A stretch of DNA of 64,000 bases from Terriglobia bacterium (GCA_020072845.1 JAIQGF010000009.1:62001-126000); one strand, 5' to 3'; counted from the stretch's first letter, positions 43,906 through 53,107 are shown. The notes: generated by a model from the letters alone, not told the origin. Translations and numbers: made by a program.

Positions 43906-45069
43906 ATGTCCAAAACTGATCGTCGCGGCTTTTCCACCCTCGCCATCCACGCCGGACAAGAGCCCGAGCCTCTCACCGGCGCCGTCTCCTTCCCAATCTT
44001 TGCAACTTCGACGTATGTGCAGGACGAACTCGGCAAACCGCGTCTCGGCTACGAATACGCGCGCGTCACCAATCCCACCCGCGACCGCCTGCAGGAAAGC
44101 CTGGCGGCGCTGGAAGGCGGCGCCTGGTCGCGCGTCTTCGCCAGCGGTATGGCAGCCATCAACGCCATCTGCACCACGATGAAAGCCGGCGACCACCTCG
44201 TCTGCTCCCACAACGTCTATGGCGGCGTGCCGCGCCTGTTCAACCAGATCCTCACCAACTACGGACTCGAGTTCACCTACGTTGACACCTCCGACCTGCG
44301 CGCGGTGGAGCAAGCCATCCGCAAAAACACGCGCTACGTGCACGTCGAGACTCCGACCAACCCGCTGATGACGATCAGCGACATCCCGGCGATCTGCGAT
44401 CTTGCGCACCGCCGCCGCGCCGAAGTAATCGTAGACAACACCTTCATGTCGCCGTTCTTCCAGCGACCAATTGAGCTCGGCGCCGACATGGTGGTGCACT
44501 CCACCACCAAGTTTCTCAACGGCCACAGTGACGGCCTCGGCGGCGTGGTGGTGTGCACGACCAACGAGCAGGCCGAGCAGCTTGCGTTTATTCAGAAGTC
44601 GGCGGGGGCGATCATGTCGCCGTTTGAGTGCTGGCTGGTGCTGCGGGGAGTGAAAACGCTGGGCGTCCGCATGCAGCGCCACGACGAAAACGGACGCCGC
44701 ATCGCCGAATACCTTGCCGGCCACAAGAAAGTGAAAGCGGTCTTCTATCCCGGACTGCACAGCCATCCGCAACACGACCTGGCAAAGCGTCAGATGTCCG
44801 GCTATGGCTCCATGATTACCCTGGAAACCGGCTCTCTCGGCAATGCCAAGCGCATGCTGAAGAAATCCAAGGGCACGCTGTCGTTGGGCGAGTCGCTGGG
44901 TGGGGTCGAGACCCTCATCTCGCACCCGGCGACCATGACCCACGCCGCGCTCGGCGAGAAGGGTAGACGCGCCATCGGCATCACCGACGGCATGGTCCGC
45001 ATTTCGGTGGGCATCGAAGACGTGGAGGACATCATCGCGGATTTGGAAATCGCTCTTACCGCAATCTGA
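43906..45069 (+). CDS. Cystathionine gamma-synthase/gamma-lyase family PLP enzyme
   Basis: 387 residues from the ATG at 43906. Fold type I motifs are STLAIHAGQEP, YARVTNPTRDRLQ, FASGMAAINA, the tyrosine/arginine region, and the PLP lysine in VVHSTTKFLNGHSDGLGG. The C-terminus has SLGGVETLISHPATMTH, where gamma-type enzymes diverge. Its partner upstream implies transsulfuration between homocysteine and cysteine; direction (synthase or lyase) cannot be set from sequence by eye. A longer start at 43858 would translate the repeat. Confidence 0.88.
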   Translation: MSKTDRRGFSTLAIHAGQEPEPLTGAVSFPIFATSTYVQDELGKPRLGYEYARVTNPTRDRLQESLAALEGGAWSRVFASGMAAINAICTTMKAGDHLVCSHNVYGGVPRLFNQILTNYGLEFTYVDTSDLRAVEQAIRKNTRYVHVETPTNPLMTISDIPAICDLAHRRRAEVIVDNTFMSPFFQRPIELGADMVVHSTTKFLNGHSDGLGGVVVCTTNEQAEQLAFIQKSAGAIMSPFECWLVLRGVKTLGVRMQRHDENGRRIAEYLAGHKKVKAVFYPGLHSHPQHDLAKRQMSGYGSMITLETGSLGNAKRMLKKSKGTLSLGESLGGVETLISHPATMTHAALGEKGRRAIGITDGMVRISVGIEDVEDIIADLEIALTAI

Positions 45070-45100
45070 CTCTTGCTCAGTCGTGTTGGAACTCAGTGCT

Positions 45101-45188
45101 GCAGTGGCCAGTGGTCAGTCAAAACCGGGATTCTTGCTGGCCACTGACCACTAGCCACTGACCACTTGCTGAAACTGAAACTGAAACT
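45101..45188. repeat. CCACTGACCACTAG word-repeat hairpin plus (GAAACT)3
   Basis: The left arm (45101-45120) GCAGTGGCCAGTGGTCAGTC and right arm (45137-45169) of CCACTGACCACT words are inverted. GAAACT is then repeated three times and runs into the uvrC stop. The CCACTGACC word recurs at 59255-59346. Confidence 0.75.
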
Positions 45189-47008
45189 TACTTCCTGAAA
45201 TGCTGCAAGATCGCTTCCGCCTGCGGTTTGCTCACCACTGCCGACAGTGCCGCCGCGTCCGCGTCTTTCACCGCCTGCACGCTCCCGAAATGCTGCAATA
45301 GACGCCGCGTCGTTCTCTCTCCGACTCCCGGTATTTCCAGCAGTACCGTGCTGCGGTCGCGCATCTCACGGCGTTTGCGGTGGAAAGTTACGGCGAAGCG
45401 GTGCGCCTCGTCGCGAATCAACTGGACCAGGTGCAGCACCGGCGAGTGGTGGTCCAGCACCACCGGCTCATCCTCCTGCCCGTGGACGTAGATAATCTCC
45501 TCGCGCTTGGCGATTGCGGCCAGCGGCTGGTTGGTGATCTCCAGCGACTCCAGCGCCTCGGCGGCGGCGTGCAGTTGCCCGACGCCGCCATCGACCAGCA
45601 CCAGGCTCGGCAGCTTCGCCTTGTCCTCCAGGACGCGTTTGTAGCGGCGCGTCACCACCTCGCGCATCGAGGCGAAATCGTCCACCCCCTCCACCGAGCG
45701 AATGATGAACTTGCGGTAGTCGCTCTTCTTCATCCTGCCGTCTTCCCACACCACCATGGACGCGACCGTCTCCGCGCCTTGGATATGCGAGATGTCAAAG
45801 CATTCGATCCGGCGCGGCATTTCCGGCAGCGTGAGCGCGTCCTGCAACGTCTCCTGGATCACCTTCGCGGCCGGCTTCATTACCCGGAAGCGCTGGTCGA
45901 ACGACTGCTTCGCGTTCTGGCCGGCCAGGTCAATGAGCGACCGCTTCTCGCCGCGCTGCGGAACCGTGATGTGCACCTTGTGCCCGCAGTTTTCCGAGAC
46001 CAGCTCTTCCAGGCTCTGGCGATCTTCGAAGTCCACCGGCACGAAGATCTCGCGCGGGACGTACTGCTGGTCAATGTAGACCTGCTTCAGCAGCGCGGAG
46101 AAGAACTCGCCCGGCGTGAATTCGCCACTTTCGCCCGCCAGCGTGGCCGGCAGGTCTTCCCAGAAAAATTCCCGGCGATCGAGCACCCGCCCGCCGCGCA
46201 TGTGAAACAGGTTCACCGCCAGCATCTGGTTTTCCCAGTGGAAGCCGAACACGTCGGCGTCGCTGCCCTCGACCGCCGCCATGCGCTGCTTGTCCTGCAA
46301 CTGTTCGACGGTGGAGATCAAATCGCGGTACTTGCCCGCCAACTCGTACTGCTGGTTCTCCGCGGCGGCTTCCATGCGGCCTCGCAGCGAGCGCGAGAGC
46401 TCCGTCTGCCGGCCTTCCAGGAACAACTTCACGTCGCGCACCGCCTCGTCGTACGCCGCGGGCGTGGTCAGCCCCTGCACGCACGGTCCCAGGCAGCGCC
46501 CGATGTAGTACTGCAGGCAGGCACGCGGGTGAAACCGGTTCAGGTCCACCTTACAGCTCGGAATCAGGAAGTGCCGGTGGATCAGGTCCACGATCCGGTA
46601 GGCCAGGTTGGCAGGGAAGTACGGGCCGTAATACTGGCTCCCGTCCTTCTTCAACCTTCGCGTGACATATACCCGCGGAAAGCGTTCGCCCAGCGTGAGT
46701 TTCACGTACGGATAAGTCTTGTCGTCGCGCAGCAGAATGTTGAAGCGCGGCTTCTTCTGCTTGATTAAATTGTTCTCGAGCGCCAGCGCTTCCTTCTCGT
46801 TGTCCACGACGATGTAGTCAACGTCCACCGCCTCGCGCAGCAGGCTGCCCGTCTTGGCGTCTTCCGCCCGGCCCTCGACAAAGTAGCTGCGCACCCGGCT
46901 GCGCAGGTTCTTGGCCTTGCCGACGTAGATCACCTCGCCCTCGGCGTTCTTGTACAGGTACACGCCGGCCTGGAGGGGGAGGCTGCGGATTTTTGCCAGC
47001 AGATCCAC
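45188..47008 (-). CDS. uvrC: Excinuclease ABC subunit C
   Basis: 606 residues. The GIY-YIG nuclease domain is at the N-terminus (AGVYLYKNAEGEVIYVGKAKN, 13-90). A UVR segment (about 195-235) follows, then the RNase H-like nuclease domain with DGGVGQLHAA and FDISHIQGAETVAS. The C-terminal HhH repeats (LLEIPGVGERTTRRLLQHFGS) bind DNA. It makes both incisions in nucleotide excision repair. The start at 47008 is the family start. It is divergent from the OmpA gene. Confidence 0.95.
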   Translation of the reverse strand: MDLLAKIRSLPLQAGVYLYKNAEGEVIYVGKAKNLRSRVRSYFVEGRAEDAKTGSLLREAVDVDYIVVDNEKEALALENNLIKQKKPRFNILLRDDKTYPYVKLTLGERFPRVYVTRRLKKDGSQYYGPYFPANLAYRIVDLIHRHFLIPSCKVDLNRFHPRACLQYYIGRCLGPCVQGLTTPAAYDEAVRDVKLFLEGRQTELSRSLRGRMEAAAENQQYELAGKYRDLISTVEQLQDKQRMAAVEGSDADVFGFHWENQMLAVNLFHMRGGRVLDRREFFWEDLPATLAGESGEFTPGEFFSALLKQVYIDQQYVPREIFVPVDFEDRQSLEELVSENCGHKVHITVPQRGEKRSLIDLAGQNAKQSFDQRFRVMKPAAKVIQETLQDALTLPEMPRRIECFDISHIQGAETVASMVVWEDGRMKKSDYRKFIIRSVEGVDDFASMREVVTRRYKRVLEDKAKLPSLVLVDGGVGQLHAAAEALESLEITNQPLAAIAKREEIIYVHGQEDEPVVLDHHSPVLHLVQLIRDEAHRFAVTFHRKRREMRDRSTVLLEIPGVGERTTRRLLQHFGSVQAVKDADAAALSAVVSKPQAEAILQHFRK

Positions 47009-47296
47009 GGGAGCGTTTAGGGAGGGCAGGAGCCTTTACCTGAATGTTAGCAGACCTGCGGCCCGGTAAAAATTCTACGGGCGCGCCCAGGATTGCCTGC
47101 CCGGGGTTCATGCCGGTATGAGCGCGACAATGCAAGTCAAAGAAAACTCACTAGTTCCGAGATAACTTAGCGGAAAAGTAAATGGCAGGGCGCTTGCTCT
47201 TTCCTGGGCGTCGTCACGTCGCGTGCGGCACTATGGATCGCAGCCTGATTGCGCAAATGCAGCCGAGCTGCCGCAAACATTAAGGAGTTCTCCCCC

Positions 47297-48025
47297 ATGA
47301 AAAGAATTTCCGTTTTCGCCTTGGTAATCGCCGCCAGCCTACCGCTCAGCGTTGGCTGCGCCACCAAGAAGTACGTGCGCAACGAAACCGCGCCCACCAT
47401 CAACAAAGTCAATGAACTCGACGACCTGACGGCCAAGAACACGCGCGACATCAGGGACGTTGATTCGCGCGCCCAGCAGGGAATCCAGTCGGTGCAGGCC
47501 GCCGCTGCCGCTGCCGATCAAAAGGCCTTGAGCGCCGGCCAGTCCGCCGACCAGGCCCAGAACATGGCAAACCAGGCCGCCAATCGCGCCGACAGCCTCA
47601 CCGGCGTCGTCGCCAACCTGGATAATTATCGTCCCGTGACCGAGACGGCCGTGAACTTCGGCTTCGACAAGTTCAACCTGACGTCCAAGGCGAAGCAGGC
47701 GCTGGATGAACTCGGCGCCGACCTGCCCAATGCCAAGCACTACATCGTGGTGGTGGACGGCAACACCGACTCGGTCGGTTCCGCCGACTACAACTACGTG
47801 CTCAGCAAGCGCCGCGCCGACTCTGTGATCGAGTACCTGGTGACCAAGTATCAGATCCCGGCGCATAAGATTTACCTCATCGGCTTGGGTAAGGATAAGC
47901 CGGTGGCGGAGAACAGCAACACCGCCGGGCGCGCGAAGAACCGCCGTGTGGATGTCCGCCTGATGACCAACATGATCGATCAGGCGCCCACCTCGGCTTC
48001 CAGCAGCGTTCCGCAGCAGCAGTAA
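47297..48025 (+). CDS. OmpA-family outer-membrane/peptidoglycan-associated protein
   Basis: 242 residues from the ATG at 47297 (TAAGGAG 9 nt upstream). A signal with a possible lipobox (LPLSVGC) is followed by an Ala-rich coiled coil (about 40-100). A C-terminal OmpA domain (VNFGFDKFNLTSKAKQALD, then DGNTDSVGSADYNYVLSKRR and KNRRVDVRL) binds peptidoglycan. It is probably an anchor between outer membrane and wall. A strong terminator follows. Confidence 0.9.
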   Translation: MKRISVFALVIAASLPLSVGCATKKYVRNETAPTINKVNELDDLTAKNTRDIRDVDSRAQQGIQSVQAAAAAADQKALSAGQSADQAQNMANQAANRADSLTGVVANLDNYRPVTETAVNFGFDKFNLTSKAKQALDELGADLPNAKHYIVVVDGNTDSVGSADYNYVLSKRRADSVIEYLVTKYQIPAHKIYLIGLGKDKPVAENSNTAGRAKNRRVDVRLMTNMIDQAPTSASSSVPQQQ

Positions 48026-48058
48026 GCGGTTTTTCCCTGCCCTGGACCCTGGCAACCG

Positions 48059-48089
48059 GCCGTCCGCCCCCCCACGGACGGCTTTTTTT
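48059..48089 (+). terminator. Rho-independent terminator of the OmpA-family gene
   Basis: An 8-bp stem GCCGTCCG (48059-48066) / CGGACGGC (48075-48082) with an 8-nt loop and TTTTTTT (48083-48089). It starts 34 bp after the stop codon. Confidence 0.92.
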
Positions 48090-48090
48090 G

Positions 48091-48114
48091 TAGCTGGTAG
48101 TTCGTAGCTGGGAA
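48091..48114. repeat. TAGCTGGTAGTTCGTAGCTGG word repeat
   Basis: GTAGCTGG occurs twice around TAGTTC immediately after the OmpA terminator. Confidence 0.5.
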
Positions 48115-48200
48115 GTCGGGCCTGAAATTGTCATGTGTTGGGGATTCCGGCGGGGGGACGAATACTATCGGGCGAGCCCAAGGTCTAAAGTGGCAATCAA

Positions 48201-48283
48201 CTCAGCCGCGGAGCGGCGGTATTCGTTAGCCCAGCGCGGAAGCGCTGGGAAGGCTGGAACATTGAAGCGAGCGCCAGCGGCGC
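48201..48283. repeat. REP-like element with three perfect hairpins
   Basis: GCCGC-GGA-GCGGC (48205-48217), CCCAGCGC-GGAA-GCGCTGGG (48230-48249) and GCGCC-AGC-GGCGC (48271-48283) lie in a row within 80 bp upstream of the TPR gene. Such arrays resemble REP/BIME palindromes spread by RAYT-type transposases, but no such enzyme is in the window. Confidence 0.65.
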
Positions 48284-48332
48284 GACACCTACCCGCTACT
48301 TCTGCGAGCCCGCGGGGTTTAGAATCGTTGAG

Positions 48333-49088
48333 ATGCTGCGTTTGCTCGCATTTCAGGTGTTGTGTGCAGTCGTGCTGTTCTGCGCAGCGGCGGTTGCGCA
48401 GCAACCCGAATCCCAACTCCCCGACGCTCCCCAACAGCAGCCCCAGGCGCAGCCACCACAGGCTCCGCCGCCTTCCGATGAGCAGCCCAAGGAAGAAAAG
48501 AAGCCGGAATCGAAGATTAAGCGGACCCTGAAGCGGGGCGCGCCAAACTGTATTCACATTGGCGGCGCGGAAAAATGCAAGGCGCCCAGCGCGGATGACG
48601 ATGAGGCCGGCAGCGAGCCACCGGCGCCGCAGCAACCGAAGGTGCCGAACAGCCAACCGCTCCCGCGCTCTTCCTATCCGGAGGAAAGCTCCAGCAAGGA
48701 TTCGGTTCCGCTGACCCCGCCTGCGGGCGAGGAAGGCAGCGCTCCCGCCTCCGACGTGCAGGAGTTTCATCCCTACAATCCGCATAAGGCCGACAAGAAC
48801 GTCGAGGTCGGCGACTTCTACTTCAAGCGCAACAACTATCGCGCCGCCGAATCGCGTTATGCGGAAGCGTTGGACTACATGCCGAACCACGCCGTCGCGA
48901 CCTACAAGCTCGCCGAGGCGCAGGAAAAGCTGGGGAAGGCAGCGCTGGCGCGCGCCAATTACGAAAAGTATCTGAAGATTCTGCCCAGCGGTGAGTTCGC
49001 GGGCCCGGCCAAGGCAGCGGTGGCCCGCCTGGATGCGCAGGCGAAAGGATCGCCGCCTACTTCTCCACCCGTTCAAAAACGCCGGTAG
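48333..49088 (+). CDS. Secreted TPR-repeat protein with disordered N-terminus
   Basis: 251 residues. A signal (MLRLLAFQVLCAVVLFCAAAVA) is followed by a Gln/Pro-rich disordered region (22-140). Two TPR-like helical pairs (FKRNNYRAAESRYAEALDYM and YKLAEAQEKLGKAALARANY) lie at about 155-225. TPRs bind proteins; this one likely works at the envelope. It is convergent with the next gene, overlapping it by 32 bp. Confidence 0.8.
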   Translation: MLRLLAFQVLCAVVLFCAAAVAQQPESQLPDAPQQQPQAQPPQAPPPSDEQPKEEKKPESKIKRTLKRGAPNCIHIGGAEKCKAPSADDDEAGSEPPAPQQPKVPNSQPLPRSSYPEESSSKDSVPLTPPAGEEGSAPASDVQEFHPYNPHKADKNVEVGDFYFKRNNYRAAESRYAEALDYMPNHAVATYKLAEAQEKLGKAALARANYEKYLKILPSGEFAGPAKAAVARLDAQAKGSPPTSPPVQKRR

Positions 49089-49692
49089 ACGCGTCGACCG
49101 CCACCCTGAGCTTGGCCTCCGCAGGACTGCTTCCGTAGATCACGTGCCAGGTCAGCTTGTTCTCCTGCGGATTCCAGTCGAGCAAGTAAATGACGGGCTG
49201 GTTCGGATTCGCCTTGATCAGCTTTTCGCCGCCGTGCTGCTGCGCCGCCTCGTACGCCTTATCGGAGTCAATCTTGAGGAACGCGGAGTCGAACACCTGC
49301 GTGGAACTATTGCTCGGGCTGTAGGTGTCTTCCACGCCGGAACTGACTCCGGGCGAAGGCGCGTCTGCGGAGTGCACGCCGGACCAGAGGAAACCCTTGA
49401 GGGAGCGCCGCGTCGGCGAAGCGAAACCGGCGCGCCAGATCGCTGCCTTTCCGTCCGTGCCGGTGTAGTCCTTGAACAGTTCGGATTGCAGCCGATACGG
49501 ACGTGCGTCGGGCGCCCAGAGATGCGCCGTCGTGTACATTTTCTGGAAGGCTTCACGCCCGGTATGGGCGACGGTTGCGGGTTCTTCTTTCTTGGCCGGC
49601 GCAGGCGCGGAGGAAGCGCCGGGTTTGCCGCCTTCGCAGGCGGCCAGGATCATTAAGATTGCGAACGGCAGTATCAATCGGAACTTGCTCAT
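49057..49692 (-). CDS. Lipoprotein of unknown function
   Basis: 211 residues with a lipobox signal (LPFAILMILAAC, mature Cys at about 19) and an Ala/Pro/Lys-rich linker. A small alpha/beta domain (about 48-210) ends VIYGSSPAEAKLRVAVDASTG. The C-terminal strand pattern is PepSY-like, but I cannot name a family. Its 3' end overlaps the TPR gene by 32 bp on the other strand. Confidence 0.7.
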   Translation of the reverse strand: MSKFRLILPFAILMILAACEGGKPGASSAPAPAKKEEPATVAHTGREAFQKMYTTAHLWAPDARPYRLQSELFKDYTGTDGKAAIWRAGFASPTRRSLKGFLWSGVHSADAPSPGVSSGVEDTYSPSNSSTQVFDSAFLKIDSDKAYEAAQQHGGEKLIKANPNQPVIYLLDWNPQENKLTWHVIYGSSPAEAKLRVAVDASTGVFERVEK

Positions 49693-49782
49693 CGTGCATC
49701 CTCAAAGGCCGCCACGGCGCACATAATCCGCAGCCGCCAACCGGGCAAAACCATTATTGTAATAGACGTGAGGGAACGCTGA

Positions 49783-50298
49783 ATGGATTTCTACCTGCAA
49801 CGCGCACTCGACGCCGTCGAACGGGAAACCCGCGGCATGCCGGCCGAGCAACTGGCGTGGCATCGCGAGGGCAAATGGAGCGCGGCACAAGTCCTCGAAC
49901 ATTTGTCGCTGGCCTTTAGCAGCACCAGCAAGGCGATGGAGCGCGCGCTGGAACAAGGCCGCCCGGCAAAGAAAAGAGCGACCGCGCGCCAATGGGTCGC
50001 CACCCTCGTCGTGGTGAAGTTCGGATATTTTCCTTCAGGGCGGCAAGCGCCGGAATGGACGCTCCCTCGCGGCCTGGAAGCAGCCCGTGCGGTCGAGACC
50101 ATCCGCACCGCGCTTATCGAAATGGACGCAAAGATTGGCGAGGCGCAGGCAAAACTTGGCAAGGGCATGGTCGCGGTGCACCCGATTATCGGGCCCCTGA
50201 CCGCAAGCCAATGGCGCAAGTTCCACTGGGAGCACACGCGCCATCACATGAAGCAGATCGCGGCACTGCGAGAGCAGTACCGCACCGCTAAATGGTGA
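49783..50298 (+). CDS. DinB-superfamily protein
   Basis: 171 residues of helical bundle. The His pattern is VLEHLSLAFS near residue 40 and WEHTRHHMKQI near the C-terminus, which in DinB proteins binds a metal. The superfamily includes thiol-dependent transferases and hydrolases (bacillithiol/mycothiol types); the substrate here is unknown. Confidence 0.8.
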   Translation: MDFYLQRALDAVERETRGMPAEQLAWHREGKWSAAQVLEHLSLAFSSTSKAMERALEQGRPAKKRATARQWVATLVVVKFGYFPSGRQAPEWTLPRGLEAARAVETIRTALIEMDAKIGEAQAKLGKGMVAVHPIIGPLTASQWRKFHWEHTRHHMKQIAALREQYRTAKW

Positions 50299-50337
50299 TT
50301 GCGATCATTGGAGTTCATGATGGGCTCCGCGGAAAAA

Positions 50338-50420
50338 CTAACCACGGATGCCCGCAGATGAACACGGATAAGAAAAAGAAAAAGCAATCCGTGTGAATCT
50401 GTGTAGATCCGTGGTGAATT
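50338..50420. repeat. CCACGGAT/ATCCGTG word-repeat hairpin
   Basis: The left arm (ACCACGGATGCCCG, then AACACGGAT) and right arm (CAATCCGTGTGAATC, then ATCCGTGGT) are inverted around an A/G-rich middle. It lies between the DinB gene and convergent tpiA. Confidence 0.8.
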
Positions 50421-50421
50421 C

Positions 50422-51171
50422 TTAATACTTCACAATTGCAGTGAAGGATTTCGGGTCGAGGCTGGCGCCGCCGACCAGCGCGCCGTCAATTTCAGATTGC
50501 GACATCAGCGCTTTGGCGTTGTCCGGCTTGACGCTGCCGCCGTAGAGAATGCGCAGGTTGTCGGCTGCGCTCTGGCCGAAGGCCTTGGCCGCCTCGGCAC
50601 GGATCACGCCGTGCGCGTCGGCGGCGATGGCGGGAGTCGCGGTCTTTCCCGTGCCGATGGCCCACACCGGTTCGTAAGCAACAATGATGGGCGCGGCTTT
50701 GTCGCCGGAAATGGTGCGGAACGCGCCCGTTATCTGCCGGCGAAGGACTTCTTCGGTCAGGCCGGCCTCGCGCTCCTGCAAGACTTCGCCCACGCAGACG
50801 ATGGGGACCAGTCCGGCTTCGAGCGCGGCCAGCAGCTTGCGATTCACCGTGTCGTCGGTTTCGCCGAAGTACTGGCGGCGCTCGGAGTGGCCGATGATGA
50901 CGTGCGTGCATCCCGCGGCCTGGATCATGCGGGCGGAAATTTCACCGGTGAAGGCGCCTTCCTTTTCCCAGTACATGTTTTGCGCGCCGATCTGGACATT
51001 GGAGTGGCGCGCCGCCTGCACGGCCGTCGGAATGTCCACGAACGGCGGGCAGAGGACGATCTCGTCGCGGTTGTGTCCGGAAACCTCGCGGAGGAAAGCC
51101 TGGATGAAGTTGAAGGTTTCGTCCGGGGTCTTGAACATCTTCCAGTTGGCGGCAATAACTTTTTTTCGCAT
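50422..51171 (-). CDS. tpiA: Triosephosphate isomerase
   Basis: 249 residues. Catalytic motifs are AANWKMFKT (Lys), VIIGHSERRQYFGE (His) and AYEPVWAIGTGKTATPAIAA (Glu and loop 6), and the C-terminal phosphate-binding strand YGGSVKPDNA is present. It interconverts DHAP and G3P. It is the last gene of the gap-pgk-macro-tpiA run. Confidence 0.97.
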   Translation of the reverse strand: MRKKVIAANWKMFKTPDETFNFIQAFLREVSGHNRDEIVLCPPFVDIPTAVQAARHSNVQIGAQNMYWEKEGAFTGEISARMIQAAGCTHVIIGHSERRQYFGETDDTVNRKLLAALEAGLVPIVCVGEVLQEREAGLTEEVLRRQITGAFRTISGDKAAPIIVAYEPVWAIGTGKTATPAIAADAHGVIRAEAAKAFGQSAADNLRILYGGSVKPDNAKALMSQSEIDGALVGGASLDPKSFTAIVKY

Positions 51172-51176
51172 AAAGA

Positions 51177-51210
51177 AGCTATCAGCTTTCAGCTATCAGC
51201 TTTCAGCTAC
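51177..51210. repeat. AGCTATCAGCTTTC tandem word repeat between tpiA and macro gene
   Basis: The 14-bp unit AGCTATCAGCTTTC is repeated twice and followed by AGCTAC. It contains the macro-gene stop codon and supplies its last residues (SS). Confidence 0.8.
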
Positions 51211-51772
51211 TGTGTTGTGCGGCGTTGGTGGAAATCGCGCGGCCCGCTTGGGAATAAGCATCGAACGTGGTTTGGTCGAACAGCACAAAGCGGACTTCGG
51301 TGACGTGCTGGGACGATGGCACCGCTTCGGCGACGGCGTGCAGCGCAACCGCCGCAGCGAGTTCTACGGGATAGCCGAAAATTCCGGTGGAGATAGAAGG
51401 GAAGGCGATGCTCTTCAGCTCCAATTCGTCGGCGACGCGGATGGATTCGCGATACGAGCTGGCAAGGTTCTCCGCTTCACCACTGCGGCCGCCGTGCCAC
51501 ACCGGACCGACTGTGTGAATGACGTAGCGCGCCTTCATCCTGCCGCCAGTGGTGGCGACTGCCCGCCCGGTGGGCAGCGGACCGCGCTGCTGCACGATCC
51601 TGGCGCACTCCTCCCAGATGGCGGGCCCGCCGGCGCGGTGAATGGCGCCGCAGACGCCGCCCCCGGGCGCAAGCTGCTCATTAGCGGCGTTGACGATGGC
51701 GTCGGTGTCCTGCAGGGTGATGTCGCCCGTGAGGAGCGTGATGGAGCGCCCGGCTTGTATGGAGATTCTCAT
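51203..51772 (-). CDS. Macro-domain protein (ADP-ribose/O-acetyl-ADP-ribose hydrolase type)
   Basis: 189 residues. The ADP-ribose-binding motifs GDITLQDTDAIVNAANEQL, the phosphate loop GGGVCGAIHRAGG and the second loop SISTGIFGYPVELAA are intact. Such proteins remove or bind ADP-ribose and deacetylate O-acetyl-ADP-ribose. The start at 51772 (MRISIQAGRSI) is taken because the longer reading is encoded by the word repeat at 51775. Its place inside the glycolytic run links it by expression to glyceraldehyde-3-phosphate metabolism, possibly NAD turnover; that is inference. Confidence 0.9.
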   Translation of the reverse strand: MRISIQAGRSITLLTGDITLQDTDAIVNAANEQLAPGGGVCGAIHRAGGPAIWEECARIVQQRGPLPTGRAVATTGGRMKARYVIHTVGPVWHGGRSGEAENLASSYRESIRVADELELKSIAFPSISTGIFGYPVELAAAVALHAVAEAVPSSQHVTEVRFVLFDQTTFDAYSQAGRAISTNAAQHSS

Positions 51773-51774
51773 TG

Positions 51775-51807
51775 GGCCATCGACCAACGACCATCGACCA
51801 TCGACTA
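51775..51807. repeat. CGACCAT tandem word repeat between macro gene and pgk
   Basis: Four CGACCAT/CGACCAA words (CATCGACCAACGACCATCG and on) that include the pgk stop codon at 51805. The heptamer is that of 25054-25078. Confidence 0.8.
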
Positions 51808-53019
51808 TTTCTTGTCCGACAGCGCTTCCACGCCCGGCAGCTTCTTGCCTTCGAGGAATTCCAGCGATGCGCCGCCGCCGGTCGAGATGTGCGTGATCTT
51901 GTCGGCAACGCCGGCCTCGTGCACCGCGGAAACGGTATCGCCGCCGCCGACGATCGAAATCGCTCCTGAATTTTCCGCCACGGCTGCGGCCACCTTGCGC
52001 GTCCCACGGGCAAACAGCGGCGTCTCAAAAACACCCATGGGGCCGTTCCACACGATGGTTTTGGCGCGCGAAATCTCTTCGGTGAAAAGCTCGATGGTTT
52101 TCGGCCCGATGTCGAGGCCCATCTGGTCGGGGGGAATCGGCTGGCCCTCGCCGACGATATGGGTGAGCGCGTCTTCGGCGATTTTCGCGGCCGTGACATG
52201 GTCAACGGGGAGCACGAACTTCACTTTTTTCGCGCGCCCTTCGTGGAGCAGTTGTTTGGCGAGGTCGAGCTTGTCTTCCTCGACCAGCGATTTTCCGACC
52301 TCGTGCCCCTGCGCCTGCAGAAAGGTGTACGCCATGCCGCCACCGATGATGAGCGCGTCAACCTTGTGCATCAAGTTCTTGATCACGCCGATCTTGTCGC
52401 TGACTTTGGCGCCGCCAAGGATGGCGACAAACGGCTTGGCCGGCGAGTGCAACGCCTTGCCGAGGTACTCGAGTTCTTTTTCCATCAGCAGGCCGGCGGC
52501 AGAGAGCTCGACAAACTTGGTTATGCCCACGGTCGAGGCGTGCGCGCGATGGGCCGTGCCGAAGGCGTCGTTGACGTAATAGTCGGCGAGCTTGGCCAGT
52601 TCCTTGGAGAACTTCTCGTCGTTGGCCTCCTCGTCAGCGTGGAAGCGAAGGTTCTCTAGCAGCAGGGTCTGACCTTTTTCCAGCTTGCCCGCCATCTCCT
52701 CGGCCTGGATGCCGACGCAATCGGTGCAGAAGCCGACGTTTTCGCCGCGTCCTAATGCCCGGTCCAACAGCATGCGCAGGCGCTCCGCCACGGGACGCAA
52801 GCTCATCTTCGCGTTGAGCTTACCCTTGGGACGGCCGAGATGCGAGGCGAGGATGAGGCGCGCGCCATGACGCAGAGCGTATTCGATGGTGGGTAGGGTC
52901 TCGCGAATGCGGGTGTCGTCGGTGATGCGGCCGCCGTCATCGAGCGGAACGTTGAAATCCACGCGCATGAAGATACGATGATCGCTGAGCGGCAAATCGC
53001 GGATGGAGAGCTTGGTCAT
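51805..53019 (-). CDS. pgk: Phosphoglycerate kinase
   Basis: 404 residues from the ATG at 53019 (GAGGGG upstream). Family motifs are [13 protein letters not shown], the Arg pattern [25 protein letters not shown], and the C-terminal ATP site ([35 protein letters not shown]). It makes ATP from 1,3-bisphosphoglycerate. Confidence 0.97.
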   Translation of the reverse strand: MTKLSIRDLPLSDHRIFMRVDFNVPLDDGGRITDDTRIRETLPTIEYALRHGARLILASHLGRPKGKLNAKMSLRPVAERLRMLLDRALGRGENVGFCTDCVGIQAEEMAGKLEKGQTLLLENLRFHADEEANDEKFSKELAKLADYYVNDAFGTAHRAHASTVGITKFVELSAAGLLMEKELEYLGKALHSPAKPFVAILGGAKVSDKIGVIKNLMHKVDALIIGGGMAYTFLQAQGHEVGKSLVEEDKLDLAKQLLHEGRAKKVKFVLPVDHVTAAKIAEDALTHIVGEGQPIPPDQMGLDIGPKTIELFTEEISRAKTIVWNGPMGVFETPLFARGTRKVAAAVAENSGAISIVGGGDTVSAVHEAGVADKITHISTGGGASLEFLEGKKLPGVEALSDKK

Positions 53020-53062
53020 CGTTAACCCCTCGACGCGCGCTGCAAATTCGGCCTGCATGAAG

Positions 53063-53090
53063 AACTAGTTTCCAGTTTCTAGTTTCTCCC
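53063..53090. repeat. AGTTTCCAGTTTCTAGTTTC word repeat
   Basis: CTAGTTTC-like words three times in a row upstream of pgk. Confidence 0.6.
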
Positions 53091-53107
53091 CACTCTCGTT
53101 TCGGTTG

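Noticed and set aside
45380-46768. 462-codon open frame antisense to uvrC.
   Set aside because: Shadow of the uvrC frame; no domain seen.
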